Notes: generated by a model not told the origin, from the letters alone. DNA of 64,000 bases from Paenibacillus sp. FSL A5-0031 (GCF_001956295.1 NZ_MRTD01000016.1:111378-175377), one strand, 5' to 3'. Positions 27,193 to 34,913 are shown, numbered from the stretch's first letter. Translations and numbers: made by a program.

Positions 27193-27387
27193 TTATTTAT
27201 CCTCAAATTTATGTGGCTCAATAACAAAACTTTTTAATATATATCCACACTTTATACAAATTACATGAGTAACATCTGATCCTAATGTTAGCATTTTTTT
27301 CATAGGGTATACTCTGGCTTCACCGTGCGACTTACCTTTCCCAAAGTTGGTTCCTCCACATTCGGGACAAAATTCTTCTTTTTTCAT
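27193..27387 (-). CDS. Small zinc-ribbon protein
   Basis: A 64-residue protein with two CxxC pairs (FCPECGG near the start and CIKCGY at about residue 44), a typical zinc ribbon. Function unknown; such proteins may bind nucleic acid or act as redox/zinc carriers. The ATG at 27387 has AAAGGGAGAGG upstream at a usual distance. It heads a short minus-strand pair with 26900-27166. Confidence 0.6.
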   Translation of the reverse strand: MKKEEFCPECGGTNFGKGKSHGEARVYPMKKMLTLGSDVTHVICIKCGYILKSFVIEPHKFEDK

Positions 27388-27777
27388 CTCGAACCTCTCC
27401 CTTTGAAATTAACCTTTCCTTGCCTTGCTAATCAAACTAATCACAACCTAACGGATACTTACTATCCTTATACTTATACGTCAGGTACTCCTGCACCTTC
27501 CCCCTTCAAAAAAGAAAATCAACTGGTTAACAAACTCGGATGTTTTTCATCTTTACTTACATGGCTTTCTAGGCTTTAATTCTGTTTCTCCAATGACAAA
27601 TCCCTTCGCTCTTCATTTTGATGGTTCTTCTTCTCTCTCTAGTCTATTACCCATAGAAATTGCAATAACGAATGACTTCTTGTTTAAAAGATATTTCTCA
27701 CCTCAGGCAGATGTCCAAGCGGGCAGGTTAATGCCTGCATTAAATAGTTAGAAATTATAAATAGGAGGGATTTAGGT
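27388..27777. other. Intergenic region upstream of the spore-appendage-like genes
   Basis: 390 bases without a credible gene. The right end must carry the promoter for 27778. The last 20 bases hold a good ribosome site (ATAGGAGGG, about 8 bases before the ATG). A small inverted repeat GCAGG-TTAATG-CCTGC lies at about 27731-27746. I could not identify convincing SigE or SigK boxes by eye. The minus-strand pair at 26900-27387 would start here too, so the region is divergent. Confidence 0.5.
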
Positions 27778-28152
27778 ATGGGTTGTAATAATTCTGCAAC
27801 TGCTTTAACTTGTTGTGCTGATAAAAACTTTGTGCAAGATAAAGTATGTACACCATGGAGCGGTACCGTTGTCGCTGCTGACGTCCTAGTTGTCGTATTC
27901 ACAAATAATATAAATCAAAATATTGTCGGTACCGGGTATTTGCAATACGACATCGGTCCAGATGATATTACATTTGATTTTCTCGACAGCACGGGAACTC
28001 CTATCAATGCTGCTCCATTTACACTCTCTCCCGGAACAAGTCTTGCTTTTACGTATAGGCGCTTCAGTGCCATTCAAATAACGCTTCCAGCAGCATCACC
28101 AGGTACTTATCAAGGTGAATTCTGCATAACTACCCGTTACCCTGTCCAATAA
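27778..28152 (+). CDS. Endospore-appendage-like subunit (Ena / DUF3992 type), first copy
   Basis: A 124-residue protein. Its N-terminus has hydrophobic Leu10, Thr11, Cys12-Cys13, ten residues, then Cys24. This is the N-terminal connector pattern described for Bacillus endospore appendage (Ena) pilins, Z-Xn-CC-Xm-C with m of 10 to 12, where the connector forms disulfides with a neighbouring subunit. The rest is a beta-rich domain (INQNIVGTGYLQYDIGP, FTYRRFSAIQI) ending in GEFCITTRY with Cys116, the other disulfide partner in such proteins. Shares VQDKVC, GTGY and GEFCIT with the next gene. Best reading: structural subunit of a spore fibre, of the L-Ena type. Expression would be expected in the mother cell. 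Confirmed only by pattern, not by a search. Confidence 0.75.
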   Translation: MGCNNSATALTCCADKNFVQDKVCTPWSGTVVAADVLVVVFTNNINQNIVGTGYLQYDIGPDDITFDFLDSTGTPINAAPFTLSPGTSLAFTYRRFSAIQITLPAASPGTYQGEFCITTRYPVQ

Positions 28153-28179
28153 AATAAACGAGTGGAGGGATAAACGAAT

Positions 28180-28521
28180 ATGTGTGAAACAAATTCTACA
28201 CTTAGTTGTTGCTCAGACAAAGTCATTGTGCAAGATAAAGTGTGCTCGAATTGGCAATTAGCTGCAGCTGGAACCCAAATCATTTATTCGGACAATATAT
28301 CACAAACCATCAATGGGACAGGGTATGTTAAATATGAAACCGGTACAGCACCATTAACAGTAAACTTCTTCAGAACAGGAATCGTAGCAGCTATTCAAAC
28401 CATAGTTATTCCTGTTGGAGGCAGTGCATCATTTACGGTAGCACGTTTTAATACCATTTCCTTAACTACGACGGCAGCAGCACAAGGAGAGTTTTGTATT
28501 ACAGTCCGTTATAGCCTATAA
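28180..28521 (+). CDS. Endospore-appendage-like subunit (Ena / DUF3992 type), second copy
   Basis: A 113-residue paralogue of the preceding gene, 27 bases after its stop with its own AGTGGAGGG ribosome site. It keeps Leu8, Ser9, Cys10-Cys11, ten residues, Cys22, then INGTGYVKYETG, FTVARFNTISL, and the C-terminal GEFCITVRY with Cys106. The five disulfide-competent positions are the same as in the first copy, with a shorter central loop. Two subunits in tandem could form alternating or end-specific rings. No signal peptide, as expected for proteins assembled on the forespore surface from the mother-cell side. Ends just before a bidirectional terminator. Confidence 0.75.
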   Translation: MCETNSTLSCCSDKVIVQDKVCSNWQLAAAGTQIIYSDNISQTINGTGYVKYETGTAPLTVNFFRTGIVAAIQTIVIPVGGSASFTVARFNTISLTTTAAAQGEFCITVRYSL

Positions 28522-28541
28522 ATCATATAGCCTAAAAATAA

Positions 28542-28580
28542 GGGTGGTTCTTCATTTATTGAAGAACCACCCTTTATTAT
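28542..28580. terminator. Bidirectional terminator between converging appendage genes
   Basis: Perfect 12-bp stem GGGTGGTTCTTC/GAAGAACCACCC with an ATTTATT loop, flanked by A-rich and T-rich tracts. Serves the Ena-like pair on the plus strand and the Cys/Arg/Pro-rich gene on the minus strand. Confidence 0.93.
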
Positions 28581-29182
28581 TGTTCATTTAATGGAATGGG
28601 GTTCGAATGCAGACCAATCGTAGTTGAAATTACATATTTCCCTTCAATATAAAGTAACTCATTACCTTTTGCAGAAACTTTTACAGACTTAATGCCTTCA
28701 CCAATAAAATTAACCGTATTACCAGGTGGCACAATCATTAGTTTAGTTTCAGTACCAACAATTTCTACTTCCAAAGGATCAGTGCTCGATGGGCTCGAGT
28801 ATATAGTCATTTGCGCCACCTTAACTTTTGCTTCAATATCTGTTTCCCATATTTGAAGTCCTGTTAGATTACTTTGGAGTAATATATTTCCACAGCATTC
28901 TTTTTCAACCAACGTAGTCGCAGGATCAACGCAAGATGGATCTGGACATGGTCTAGGACAAGGCCTTGGACATGGTCTCGGTCTTCGCCTGTGACATCGC
29001 TTAGGAGGACACGGAAATATTGGGAAACATCTCTTCCTACGCGTTCTTTTTTTACAGCATTTTTTCTTTATTATATATTTTGATTTTTGCTTATTTATTT
29101 GAATAAAAGAGGGTTTCACCATGAGAACATTCATTGATTCAAATAAGGGCTTTTTCTTTGAACAGAATCTCCTTTTCAGCAT
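28577..29182 (-). CDS. Cys/Arg/Pro-rich protein with Ena-like C-terminal domain, candidate spore anchor
   Basis: A 201-residue protein. Residues 1-97 are very basic and hold all 12 cysteines (7, 42, 43, 52, 58, 63, 71, 75, 79, 84, 96, 97), with a repeated RPCP unit at about 69-80. From about residue 98 a beta-rich domain follows (NILLQSNLTGLQIWE, then VPPGNTVNFIGEGIKSVKV and EGKYVISTT) that parallels the Ena-like proteins (SPGTSLAFTYRRFSAIQI, GEFCITTRY) but lacks the final Cys. It may cross-link to the coat by its tail while its domain docks on the fibre. That role is inference. ATG at 29182 has GAGGGGGGA upstream; a reading from 29215 has none. Confidence 0.65.
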   Translation of the reverse strand: MLKRRFCSKKKPLFESMNVLMVKPSFIQINKQKSKYIIKKKCCKKRTRRKRCFPIFPCPPKRCHRRRPRPCPRPCPRPCPDPSCVDPATTLVEKECCGNILLQSNLTGLQIWETDIEAKVKVAQMTIYSSPSSTDPLEVEIVGTETKLMIVPPGNTVNFIGEGIKSVKVSAKGNELLYIEGKYVISTTIGLHSNPIPLNEQ

Positions 29183-29334
29183 ATTCCCCCCTCTTTCAAA
29201 AAACGCATATTCCAATTCATACTTATATTAAATGTATCTTTCCGGCACATGGTTATACATTATCTGAATTTATTCCAAAAGAGGTCATATGCCTAGTAGA
29301 TTTAACCTCCATTAACGAAATGCATGTTTGATTA

Positions 29335-31215
29335 TTACGTAAGTTCATGCATGGACCAAACTACACCATTTGTAGATCCGCCACCTATATTAAGTGCGAT
29401 AGTCAGACCGTTCGCATTATAGTAAAGCCCAACAACATCACCAGCGGTGAGCGTAACCTCACCTGCCAAGGTTACAGTTCCATTTCCGAGTACGGCTCTT
29501 AAAGTTAGAAGCAATGCAATATTAACATTCAAAATAGGTAATAATCCCGTAACTAGACTTGTTGTTGTAGGTGCTGTTCTTTGAACTAGAAAAAAGGGGT
29601 TTACTCCAGCTCCGAGGCTTACGCCAATAGCTGCTGTGGTTATATAATTTACTGTTGCTAAAATAGAATATCTACCAGTGACCGGTATTGTGAAATTTCC
29701 AGTTGCAGCATTGAAATTCGCATTTCCGTAATAAGGATTCGCTACAGACCAGTTAATAAGCTGACCTGTTGCAGATAAAGTAAGAGTTGACAAAAATGCT
29801 GAAAATCCTTCAGCAGCAAAGTTCGGACCAGTGGCTCCTGTCGCACCTGTTGCGCCCGTTACTCCTACTCCCGTCGCTCCTGTAGCTCCCGTTGCACCCG
29901 TTACTCCTACTCCCGTCGCTCCTGTCGTGCCTGTCGCCCCGGTTGCTCCCGTTACTCCTACTCCCGTCGCTCCTGTCGTGCCTGTTGCCCCAGTTGCACC
30001 CGTCACTCCCACTCCCGTCGCTCCTGTCGTGCCCGTTGCCCCGGTTGCACCCGTCACTCCTACTCCCGTAGCTCCTGTCGCACCGGTTGCTCCTGTTGCA
30101 CCTGTCACTCCCACTCCCGTAGCTCCTGTCGACCCGGTTGCTCCCGTTGCACCCGTCACTCCTACTCCTGTAGCGCCTGTTGCCCCAGTTGCTCCTGTCA
30201 CTCCTACTCCCGTCGCTCCTGTCGTGCCTGTTGCCCCAGTTGCACCGGTCACTCCCACTCCCGTCGCTCCTGTTGTGCCCGTTGCCCCAGTTGCACCCGT
30301 TACTCCTACTCCCGTCGCTCCTGTCGCACCGGTTACTCCTGTTGCACCTGTCACTCCCACTCCCGTCGCTCCTGCCGACCCGGTTGCTCCCGTTGCACCC
30401 GTTACTCCTACTCCTGTAGCGCCGGTTGCCCCAGTTGCACCCGTTACTCCTACTCCCGTCGCTCCTGTCGTGCCTGTGGCCCCGGTTGCCCCGGTAACTC
30501 CCGTCACTCCCACTCCCGTCGCTCCTGTAGCGCCGGTTGCCCCAGTTGCACCCGTTACTCCTACTCCAGTGGCTCCTGTCGTTCCGGTTGCTCCTGTTGC
30601 ACCCGTTACTCCTACTCCAGTGGCTCCTGTCGTTCCGGTTGCTCCTGTTGCACCCGTCACTCCCACTCCCGTCGCTCCTGTAGCGCCGGTGGCCCCGGTT
30701 GCTCCTGTCACTCCTACTCCCGTAGCTCCTGTCGTGCCTGTTGCCCCGGTTTCACCCGTCACTCCTACTCCCGTCGCTCCTGTAGTGCCGGTTGCTCCCG
30801 TTGCACCCGTTACTCCTACAGTCCCTATCGCCCCTGTTACTCCAGTTACTCCCGTCGCTCCTGTTGCCCCTGTCTCTCCAGTTACTCCTGTTGCCCCAGT
30901 CGGCCCGGTTGCTCCTGTTACCCCAGTTGCTCCTGTGGCTCCAGTCTCACCCGCTACTCCTGTTACTCCCGTTACTCCCGTTGCTCCAGTTACCCCAGTT
31001 GCTCCCGTCGCTCCTGTCGCCCCTGTTGCCCCTGTCTCCCCAGTTGCTCCTGTTACCCCTGTTACTCCCGTTGCCCCTGTTTCACCCGTCGCCCCCGTCG
31101 CGCCAGTTATCCCCTTCTTACGCGTCCCGTCGCAGCTTAATGAACCGGAGCATGAACAATTGCTACTAGAACATTGTGATCTGTTAAGTTTTGAGCTGCC
31201 ACAATACATATCCAT
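29335..31215 (-). CDS. Collagen-like spore surface protein, BclA type
   Basis: A 626-residue protein. Residues 1-34 are Ser-rich with five Cys (5, 15, 20, 22, 28) and no standard BclA exosporium leader. Residues 35 to about 464 are Gly-X-Thr collagen repeats, mainly GAT, GVT and GTT. The second half is broken at regular intervals by GVGVT. The last about 162 residues form a beta-rich domain (FSAFLSTLTLSATGQLINW, NFTIPVTGRYSILATVNY, VGLYYNANGL) like the trimeric TNF/C1q-type head of BclA. Likely a trimeric filament on the spore or fibre tip. ATG at 31215 has AAAGG nine bases upstream. The converging Ena-like genes suggest a tip-fibril role like L-BclA. Confidence 0.85.
   Translation of the reverse strand: MDMYCGSSKLNRSQCSSSNCSCSGSLSCDGTRKKGITGATGATGETGATGVTGVTGATGETGATGATGATGATGVTGATGVTGVTGVAGETGATGATGVTGATGPTGATGVTGETGATGATGVTGVTGAIGTVGVTGATGATGTTGATGVGVTGETGATGTTGATGVGVTGATGATGATGATGVGVTGATGATGTTGATGVGVTGATGATGTTGATGVGVTGATGATGATGATGVGVTGVTGATGATGTTGATGVGVTGATGATGATGVGVTGATGATGSAGATGVGVTGATGVTGATGATGVGVTGATGATGTTGATGVGVTGATGATGTTGATGVGVTGATGATGATGVGVTGATGATGSTGATGVGVTGATGATGATGATGVGVTGATGATGTTGATGVGVTGATGATGTTGATGVGVTGATGATGTTGATGVGVTGATGATGATGVGVTGATGATGATGPNFAAEGFSAFLSTLTLSATGQLINWSVANPYYGNANFNAATGNFTIPVTGRYSILATVNYITTAAIGVSLGAGVNPFFLVQRTAPTTTSLVTGLLPILNVNIALLLTLRAVLGNGTVTLAGEVTLTAGDVVGLYYNANGLTIALNIGGGSTNGVVWSMHELT
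29826..30771 (-). repeat. 51-bp tandem repeats in the collagen gene
   Basis: About 19 tandem units, mostly 51 bp (17 codons), with some of 42 and one of 60 bp. Each begins with codons for GVGVTG. They translate as GV-GVT-GAT-GAT-GTT-GAT with minor changes. Units are near identical at DNA level, so length change by slippage or recombination is expected. Confidence 0.9.
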
Positions 31216-31874
31216 TAGCCCCATCCTTTGTTCAACAATCTCGAATTCATATATCATAAAAAATCAGAATCGATGAAATTTTTCGATCCCAATTTTCCTA
31301 TCATTGAATCTATATAAAACTTATCATCTAAAATAAAAATTCTCCCAGAAACAGAAAACATTCTACCCCTCTATCGGCAGACTCTATTAATAGTAAATGT
31401 ATCTTCCTCAGTTATTGATTGTACTCAAGCCTTATTTTCCAAATAATAGTCATTTAGTACATACCTAAAAATAGAGCCACCGCTGCCTTCAATAAGGCAA
31501 AGTGACTCTATCTTTTCCACTACTTTTAACCTGTCTAACCCTTCCCATACAAAGATCACATAATATATCGAGACCAACAATCCATTTTTTTATTTTTTAT
31601 AAAATTTTACATTTATTCTGCAATTAATCTTGACAGTACAACTTCCGTTTAATGTTTCAAAGAAATAATAATATATGCTAAAATAGATCAGCCGAACTTT
31701 ATTATAAGTAGTTAGGTCTTTATACCGTATAGCACAGATTTAATCTAAATCCTGTATCTGTCCATTTGAATGCGGATACATTTTCTTGCATCACTCGAGT
31801 TATCGCCGCTCACTACTACATGAAAAATCGATTTAGTGGTATATTAGTACTATATCGAATCGTCCGGAGGTCCT
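31216..31874. other. Intergenic region upstream of the collagen-like gene
   Basis: About 660 A+T-rich bases without a credible gene. It must carry the promoter of the minus-strand collagen gene near 31216-31350 and that of the plus-strand gene at 31875 near its right end, where CGGAGG lies 7 bases before the ATG. No sigma-factor boxes could be assigned with confidence. A strong hairpin is found in the middle (31471-31512). Confidence 0.5.
31471..31516. terminator. Orphan hairpin, terminator-like
   Basis: ATAGAG..CAC..TGCCTT pairs with AAGGCA..GTG..CTCTAT, followed by CTTTT on the plus strand and ATTTTTA on the minus strand. No gene ends next to it, so it may end a small untranslated RNA or be left from a lost gene. 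Confidence 0.5.
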
Positions 31875-32417
31875 ATGGAAAAACATAACTCTTCACAAGA
31901 CCGAGCATCCTTTATTTTTAATATTGAGGTGCTTGTAGAAGGGAAAAACAATGCTGCAGCGCTTGAGCAATTGCTTCATTCGCTAAATGGTTCTGACTTT
32001 GTTGATTTCCGTATATTATCCGGCATCCAACTTGGAGAGCAAATCGATCATCGCAAGAATAATACAAGCTCCACCCGTGAAATTCCTTTGCCGCCTAACC
32101 TAACTAAAAATGCTGACAACGTACAACCTAACAGAACTTCAACCACCACTCCTGAGAAAACAAAAGAAGCTAAAAAGGTCGACAAACCAGCAGCAGATGC
32201 TCTAGAAGCTTTAAGCTATTACGACAAAATAAGGGCACTCATGAAAAACAATACCTTAATCCGGCTCCTCGTTAATAAAGGCTTAGGTATTACGCTCAGC
32301 ATTCCTTGCCGAATCATTAATATGGATGAGTCGGAAAATATTATTACCGTTTATCATGTCGACGAGAAGCAAGTTTATACGTTTCGAATGAACGAAATTG
32401 AAGACTTCTCATACTAA
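31875..32417 (+). CDS. Hypothetical protein with coiled linker
   Basis: A 180-residue protein not recognised. Residues 10-60 form an alpha/beta segment (FIFNIEVLVEGKNNAAALEQLLHSLN), 60-105 are a polar Asn/Thr/Lys linker, and the C-terminal 70 residues (YYDKIRALMKNNTLIRLLVNKG, IPCRIINMDESENIITVYHVDEKQVYTF, shown in part) look like a small beta-rich domain that ends in acidic residues. No signal peptide or membrane segment. The ATG at 31875 has CGGAGG 7 bases upstream. It ends in a bidirectional terminator shared with the GGDEF-EAL gene. No neighbour suggests a function. Confidence 0.6.
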   Translation: MEKHNSSQDRASFIFNIEVLVEGKNNAAALEQLLHSLNGSDFVDFRILSGIQLGEQIDHRKNNTSSTREIPLPPNLTKNADNVQPNRTSTTTPEKTKEAKKVDKPAADALEALSYYDKIRALMKNNTLIRLLVNKGLGITLSIPCRIINMDESENIITVYHVDEKQVYTFRMNEIEDFSY

Positions 32418-32430
32418 TCCACGCATGAAG

Positions 32431-32478
32431 AAAAAAAACCGTTCCAATGACTGTTTTTCAGCCATAGAACGGTTTTTT
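32431..32478. terminator. Bidirectional terminator
   Basis: Stem AACCGTTC/GAACGGTT flanked by a run of eight As and six Ts, with an inner CTGTTTTTCAG loop arm. It lies between converging genes and touches the stop codon of the GGDEF-EAL gene. Confidence 0.88.
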
Positions 32479-34384
32479 ATGCATAACCCGGTGATAACAT
32501 TTGTTCAATGTTGTCACTTGATACAGGGGGACTCCAAAAGAAGCCCTGCATTTCATCGCATTTATGCTTGCGAAGAAACTCCATTTGCCCTTCAGTCTCC
32601 ACGCCTTCTGCGATAACCTGAATATTCAGGTTATGAGCCATTGCAATAATTGCAGCAACGATTTCTGCATCACTCGGGTCCTGCTGAATATCACGTACGA
32701 AGGAGCGGTCAATTTTCAACCGATCAATCGGGAAGTTTTTCAAATAATGGAATGAACTATAGCCTGTACCAAAATCATCAACGCTAATATTAACGCCTAA
32801 TTCCGTCAAGTCGAGCAAACAGCGAGACACATGGCTAACATCCATCGTCATCGACTCCGTGATTTCCAGATCCAAATATTTTGGATCGAGGCCTGTTTTC
32901 TCAAGTACTGCCGCTACCTTGCCTGCGAGATCCGTTTGAACGAATTGCCTAATCGATAAATTGACGGATACTGGCATTAATGGCAATCCAGCGTCTTGCC
33001 ATGCTTTGTTTTGACGGCAGGCCTCTTCCAGCACCCAATCGCCAATTTGGACAATCATGCCGCTCTCTTCAGCTAACGGAATAAAGTTCCCTGGCGGTAT
33101 CATGCCTTTAATCGGATGATTCCATCTTACAAGCGCTTCTACGCCAACCATAGTACCTGAGCTCAAATCATATTGCGGCTGATAATGCAAAATAAATTCC
33201 TCGCGCTGAATCGCGCGATACATCTCATGCTGCAGCGTAAGTCGCTCCAATGACGAATTGCTCCAGTCCTCCGAATAAAGCAGGCAATCATTTTTCCCGC
33301 TTTCCTTCACTTTGACAAGCGCCATATCTGCTTTCTTGATAAGCGAATAACTATCATCATCCGCGTTGCGGTTTGTAACCAAACCAATGCTCGCTGTAAT
33401 ATGTAACGGGAAGCCGCTCAGCTCATAGGGCTCTTCAATCGACTTGAGGAGATTTCTGCACAGCTCAAGCAAATGCTTCTCCGATCGTAAATTGCAAAAT
33501 AATAAAGCAAATTCATCGCCTTCCATACGCGCTGCAAAATCATTGTCATCAAGATCTCGATTTAGTCTTTCTGCAACTTGCATGAGAAGAATATCACCAA
33601 ATTCGCGTCCAAAAGATGCATTGACCAGCTTGAAGCGATCTAAATCCAAATAACAAATACCAACGATACGTTCTTCTTCCTTCGCCCTTGTCAACGTCTC
33701 CGTCAGTTTCATTTGAAACAAAGTGCGATTCGGCAATCCGGTCATATCATCGTGATAGGCCATATAGCGAATTCGTTCAATATTACGTTTGCGATCGCTT
33801 AAATCCTGGCTTATTACTACCGTTCCGATGACTTCATCCATCTGTATCATAGGTGAGCAAACAACTTGAAGCTCGAGCGGAAAACCTGAACCATGTGTAA
33901 TGTTAATATTGATCTGTTTGGTTTCACCAAGCAAAGCATGCTCAAATGTTTCTTGCAGCAATTGCCGGCTACCCGGTTCGACTAGTCGCAAGATCGTTTC
34001 ACCCAGAAGCTCGGTTCGGTCATAACCAAGTGTACGGCCGGAAGCCTCGTTCAACTCCATGACAATCCCGTTTTTATCCAATATCGCTAGCGGAACGGCA
34101 TCTGAACGAAGCAAAGTCTCTACAATTGCCGTATGATAATTTTGGAAGCTAAACGTCACATTTCGCTTTATATAAACAATTACTGCAGTTACGATTAACG
34201 ATGCAGCGATGGCCAAAGCGGTCCATTTGTACATCGTGTTAGAAATTAATATAAATGATACGATAATCCAGACCAACCCGAGTGCTGCCAGCAAACTGCT
34301 AATAACCAACGATCCATTCAATGATTGCTTGAGGAGTTGCCGCTTTCTATCAGGAAAACCATCTATCCGTTTCGTCACGCACAA
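32477..34384 (-). CDS. Membrane PAS-GGDEF-EAL protein, probable c-di-GMP phosphodiesterase
   Basis: A 635-residue protein. Two membrane helices (about residues 24-47 and 53-72) anchor it; a PAS domain (about 88-200) may sense a ligand. The GGDEF domain (about 210-365) has RMEGDEFALL: the first Gly is Glu, so cyclase activity is doubtful. The EAL domain (about 385-630) keeps VEALVRWNHP, NLSIRQF, EITES, DDFGTGYSSF, KIDRSF and AEGVET, the metal and catalytic residues of active phosphodiesterases. So it more likely degrades than makes cyclic di-GMP. Start TTG at 34384 or GTG at 34378, with AGGAAGG upstream. With the two HD-GYP proteins it makes three turnover enzymes in the window. Confidence 0.9.
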   Translation of the reverse strand: MCVTKRIDGFPDRKRQLLKQSLNGSLVISSLLAALGLVWIIVSFILISNTMYKWTALAIAASLIVTAVIVYIKRNVTFSFQNYHTAIVETLLRSDAVPLAILDKNGIVMELNEASGRTLGYDRTELLGETILRLVEPGSRQLLQETFEHALLGETKQININITHGSGFPLELQVVCSPMIQMDEVIGTVVISQDLSDRKRNIERIRYMAYHDDMTGLPNRTLFQMKLTETLTRAKEEERIVGICYLDLDRFKLVNASFGREFGDILLMQVAERLNRDLDDNDFAARMEGDEFALLFCNLRSEKHLLELCRNLLKSIEEPYELSGFPLHITASIGLVTNRNADDDSYSLIKKADMALVKVKESGKNDCLLYSEDWSNSSLERLTLQHEMYRAIQREEFILHYQPQYDLSSGTMVGVEALVRWNHPIKGMIPPGNFIPLAEESGMIVQIGDWVLEEACRQNKAWQDAGLPLMPVSVNLSIRQFVQTDLAGKVAAVLEKTGLDPKYLDLEITESMTMDVSHVSRCLLDLTELGVNISVDDFGTGYSSFHYLKNFPIDRLKIDRSFVRDIQQDPSDAEIVAAIIAMAHNLNIQVIAEGVETEGQMEFLRKHKCDEMQGFFWSPPVSSDNIEQMLSPGYA

Positions 34385-34529
34385 ACGTCCTTCCTCTATT
34401 TCGAGTCAAGTCAGTGTTCGCTTTATTATAAACGATGTACGCGCTCTGGTATAGAAATATTTACTAAAGCAACTTGTTTTTTTGTTGTAATACAGAGTAA
34501 TATGTCGTCATTTCATTATTTATTTCTAA

Positions 34530-34910
34530 CTAATTACTTTCTTTCTTAAGTGCTGCAGTAATAATACATATCCAGCCAGCAATAATCGCAACGCCGCCAA
34601 TAGGTGTAATCATGCCAAGCTTGCTGAAGCTCGTAATTGATAATACGTACAAACTGCCGCTAAAAATGATCATTCCTGTTAGAATTAATCGACCGCCATT
34701 TAAAGCAAGCTTGCTCGTCCCCATTTGTTTGGCGAACAAGGAAATTAGAATTAAACCGAGTGCGCTGTACATGTGATAACGAACGCCTGTTTCAAAAACC
34801 TCTAAATAATGATCAGTCAATTGTTTTTCTAATCCATGTGCTCCGAATGCGCCTAAAGCAATGGCTAAAGCCGCGTTTATTGCTCCGATTGCAAAATATT
34901 TTGGAAACAT
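34530..34910 (-). CDS. DUF423 membrane protein (YwdK-like)
   Basis: A 126-residue membrane protein with four predicted helices (about 5-25, 48-65, 75-95, 100-120). The start FAIGAINAALAIALGAFGAHGLE and the ETGVRYHMYSALGLI block are characteristic of DUF423. Function unknown. ATG at 34910 has AGAGGA about 11 bases upstream. It lies divergent from the gene at 34974. Confidence 0.88.
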   Translation of the reverse strand: MFPKYFAIGAINAALAIALGAFGAHGLEKQLTDHYLEVFETGVRYHMYSALGLILISLFAKQMGTSKLALNGGRLILTGMIIFSGSLYVLSITSFSKLGMITPIGGVAIIAGWICIITAALKKESN

Positions 34911-34913
34911 TTG

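Noticed and set aside
27325..27579. Plus-strand 84-codon frame upstream of the Ena-like genes
   Set aside because: Starts inside the zinc-ribbon gene on the other strand, has no ribosome site and a composition unlike a folded protein.
27700..27777. SigK promoter for the Ena-like genes
   Set aside because: CATT and ATA elements occur, but no AC and CATANNNTA pair with the right spacing could be fixed by eye.
27684..27902. Minus-strand 72-codon frame over the start of the first Ena-like gene
   Set aside because: Antisense to a gene with clear protein features; no ribosome site.
29826..30771. CRISPR-like array
   Set aside because: Repeats are directly adjacent without unique spacers and are in frame inside a collagen gene.
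29831..31276. Long plus-strand open frame of 481 codons, rich in Pro-Val-Ala-Pro
   Set aside because: It is the antisense reading of the collagen repeats. GGN codons on the minus strand read as NCC (Pro and others) and leave no stops. No ribosome site, and the minus-strand product has coherent Cys-rich, collagen and head domains.
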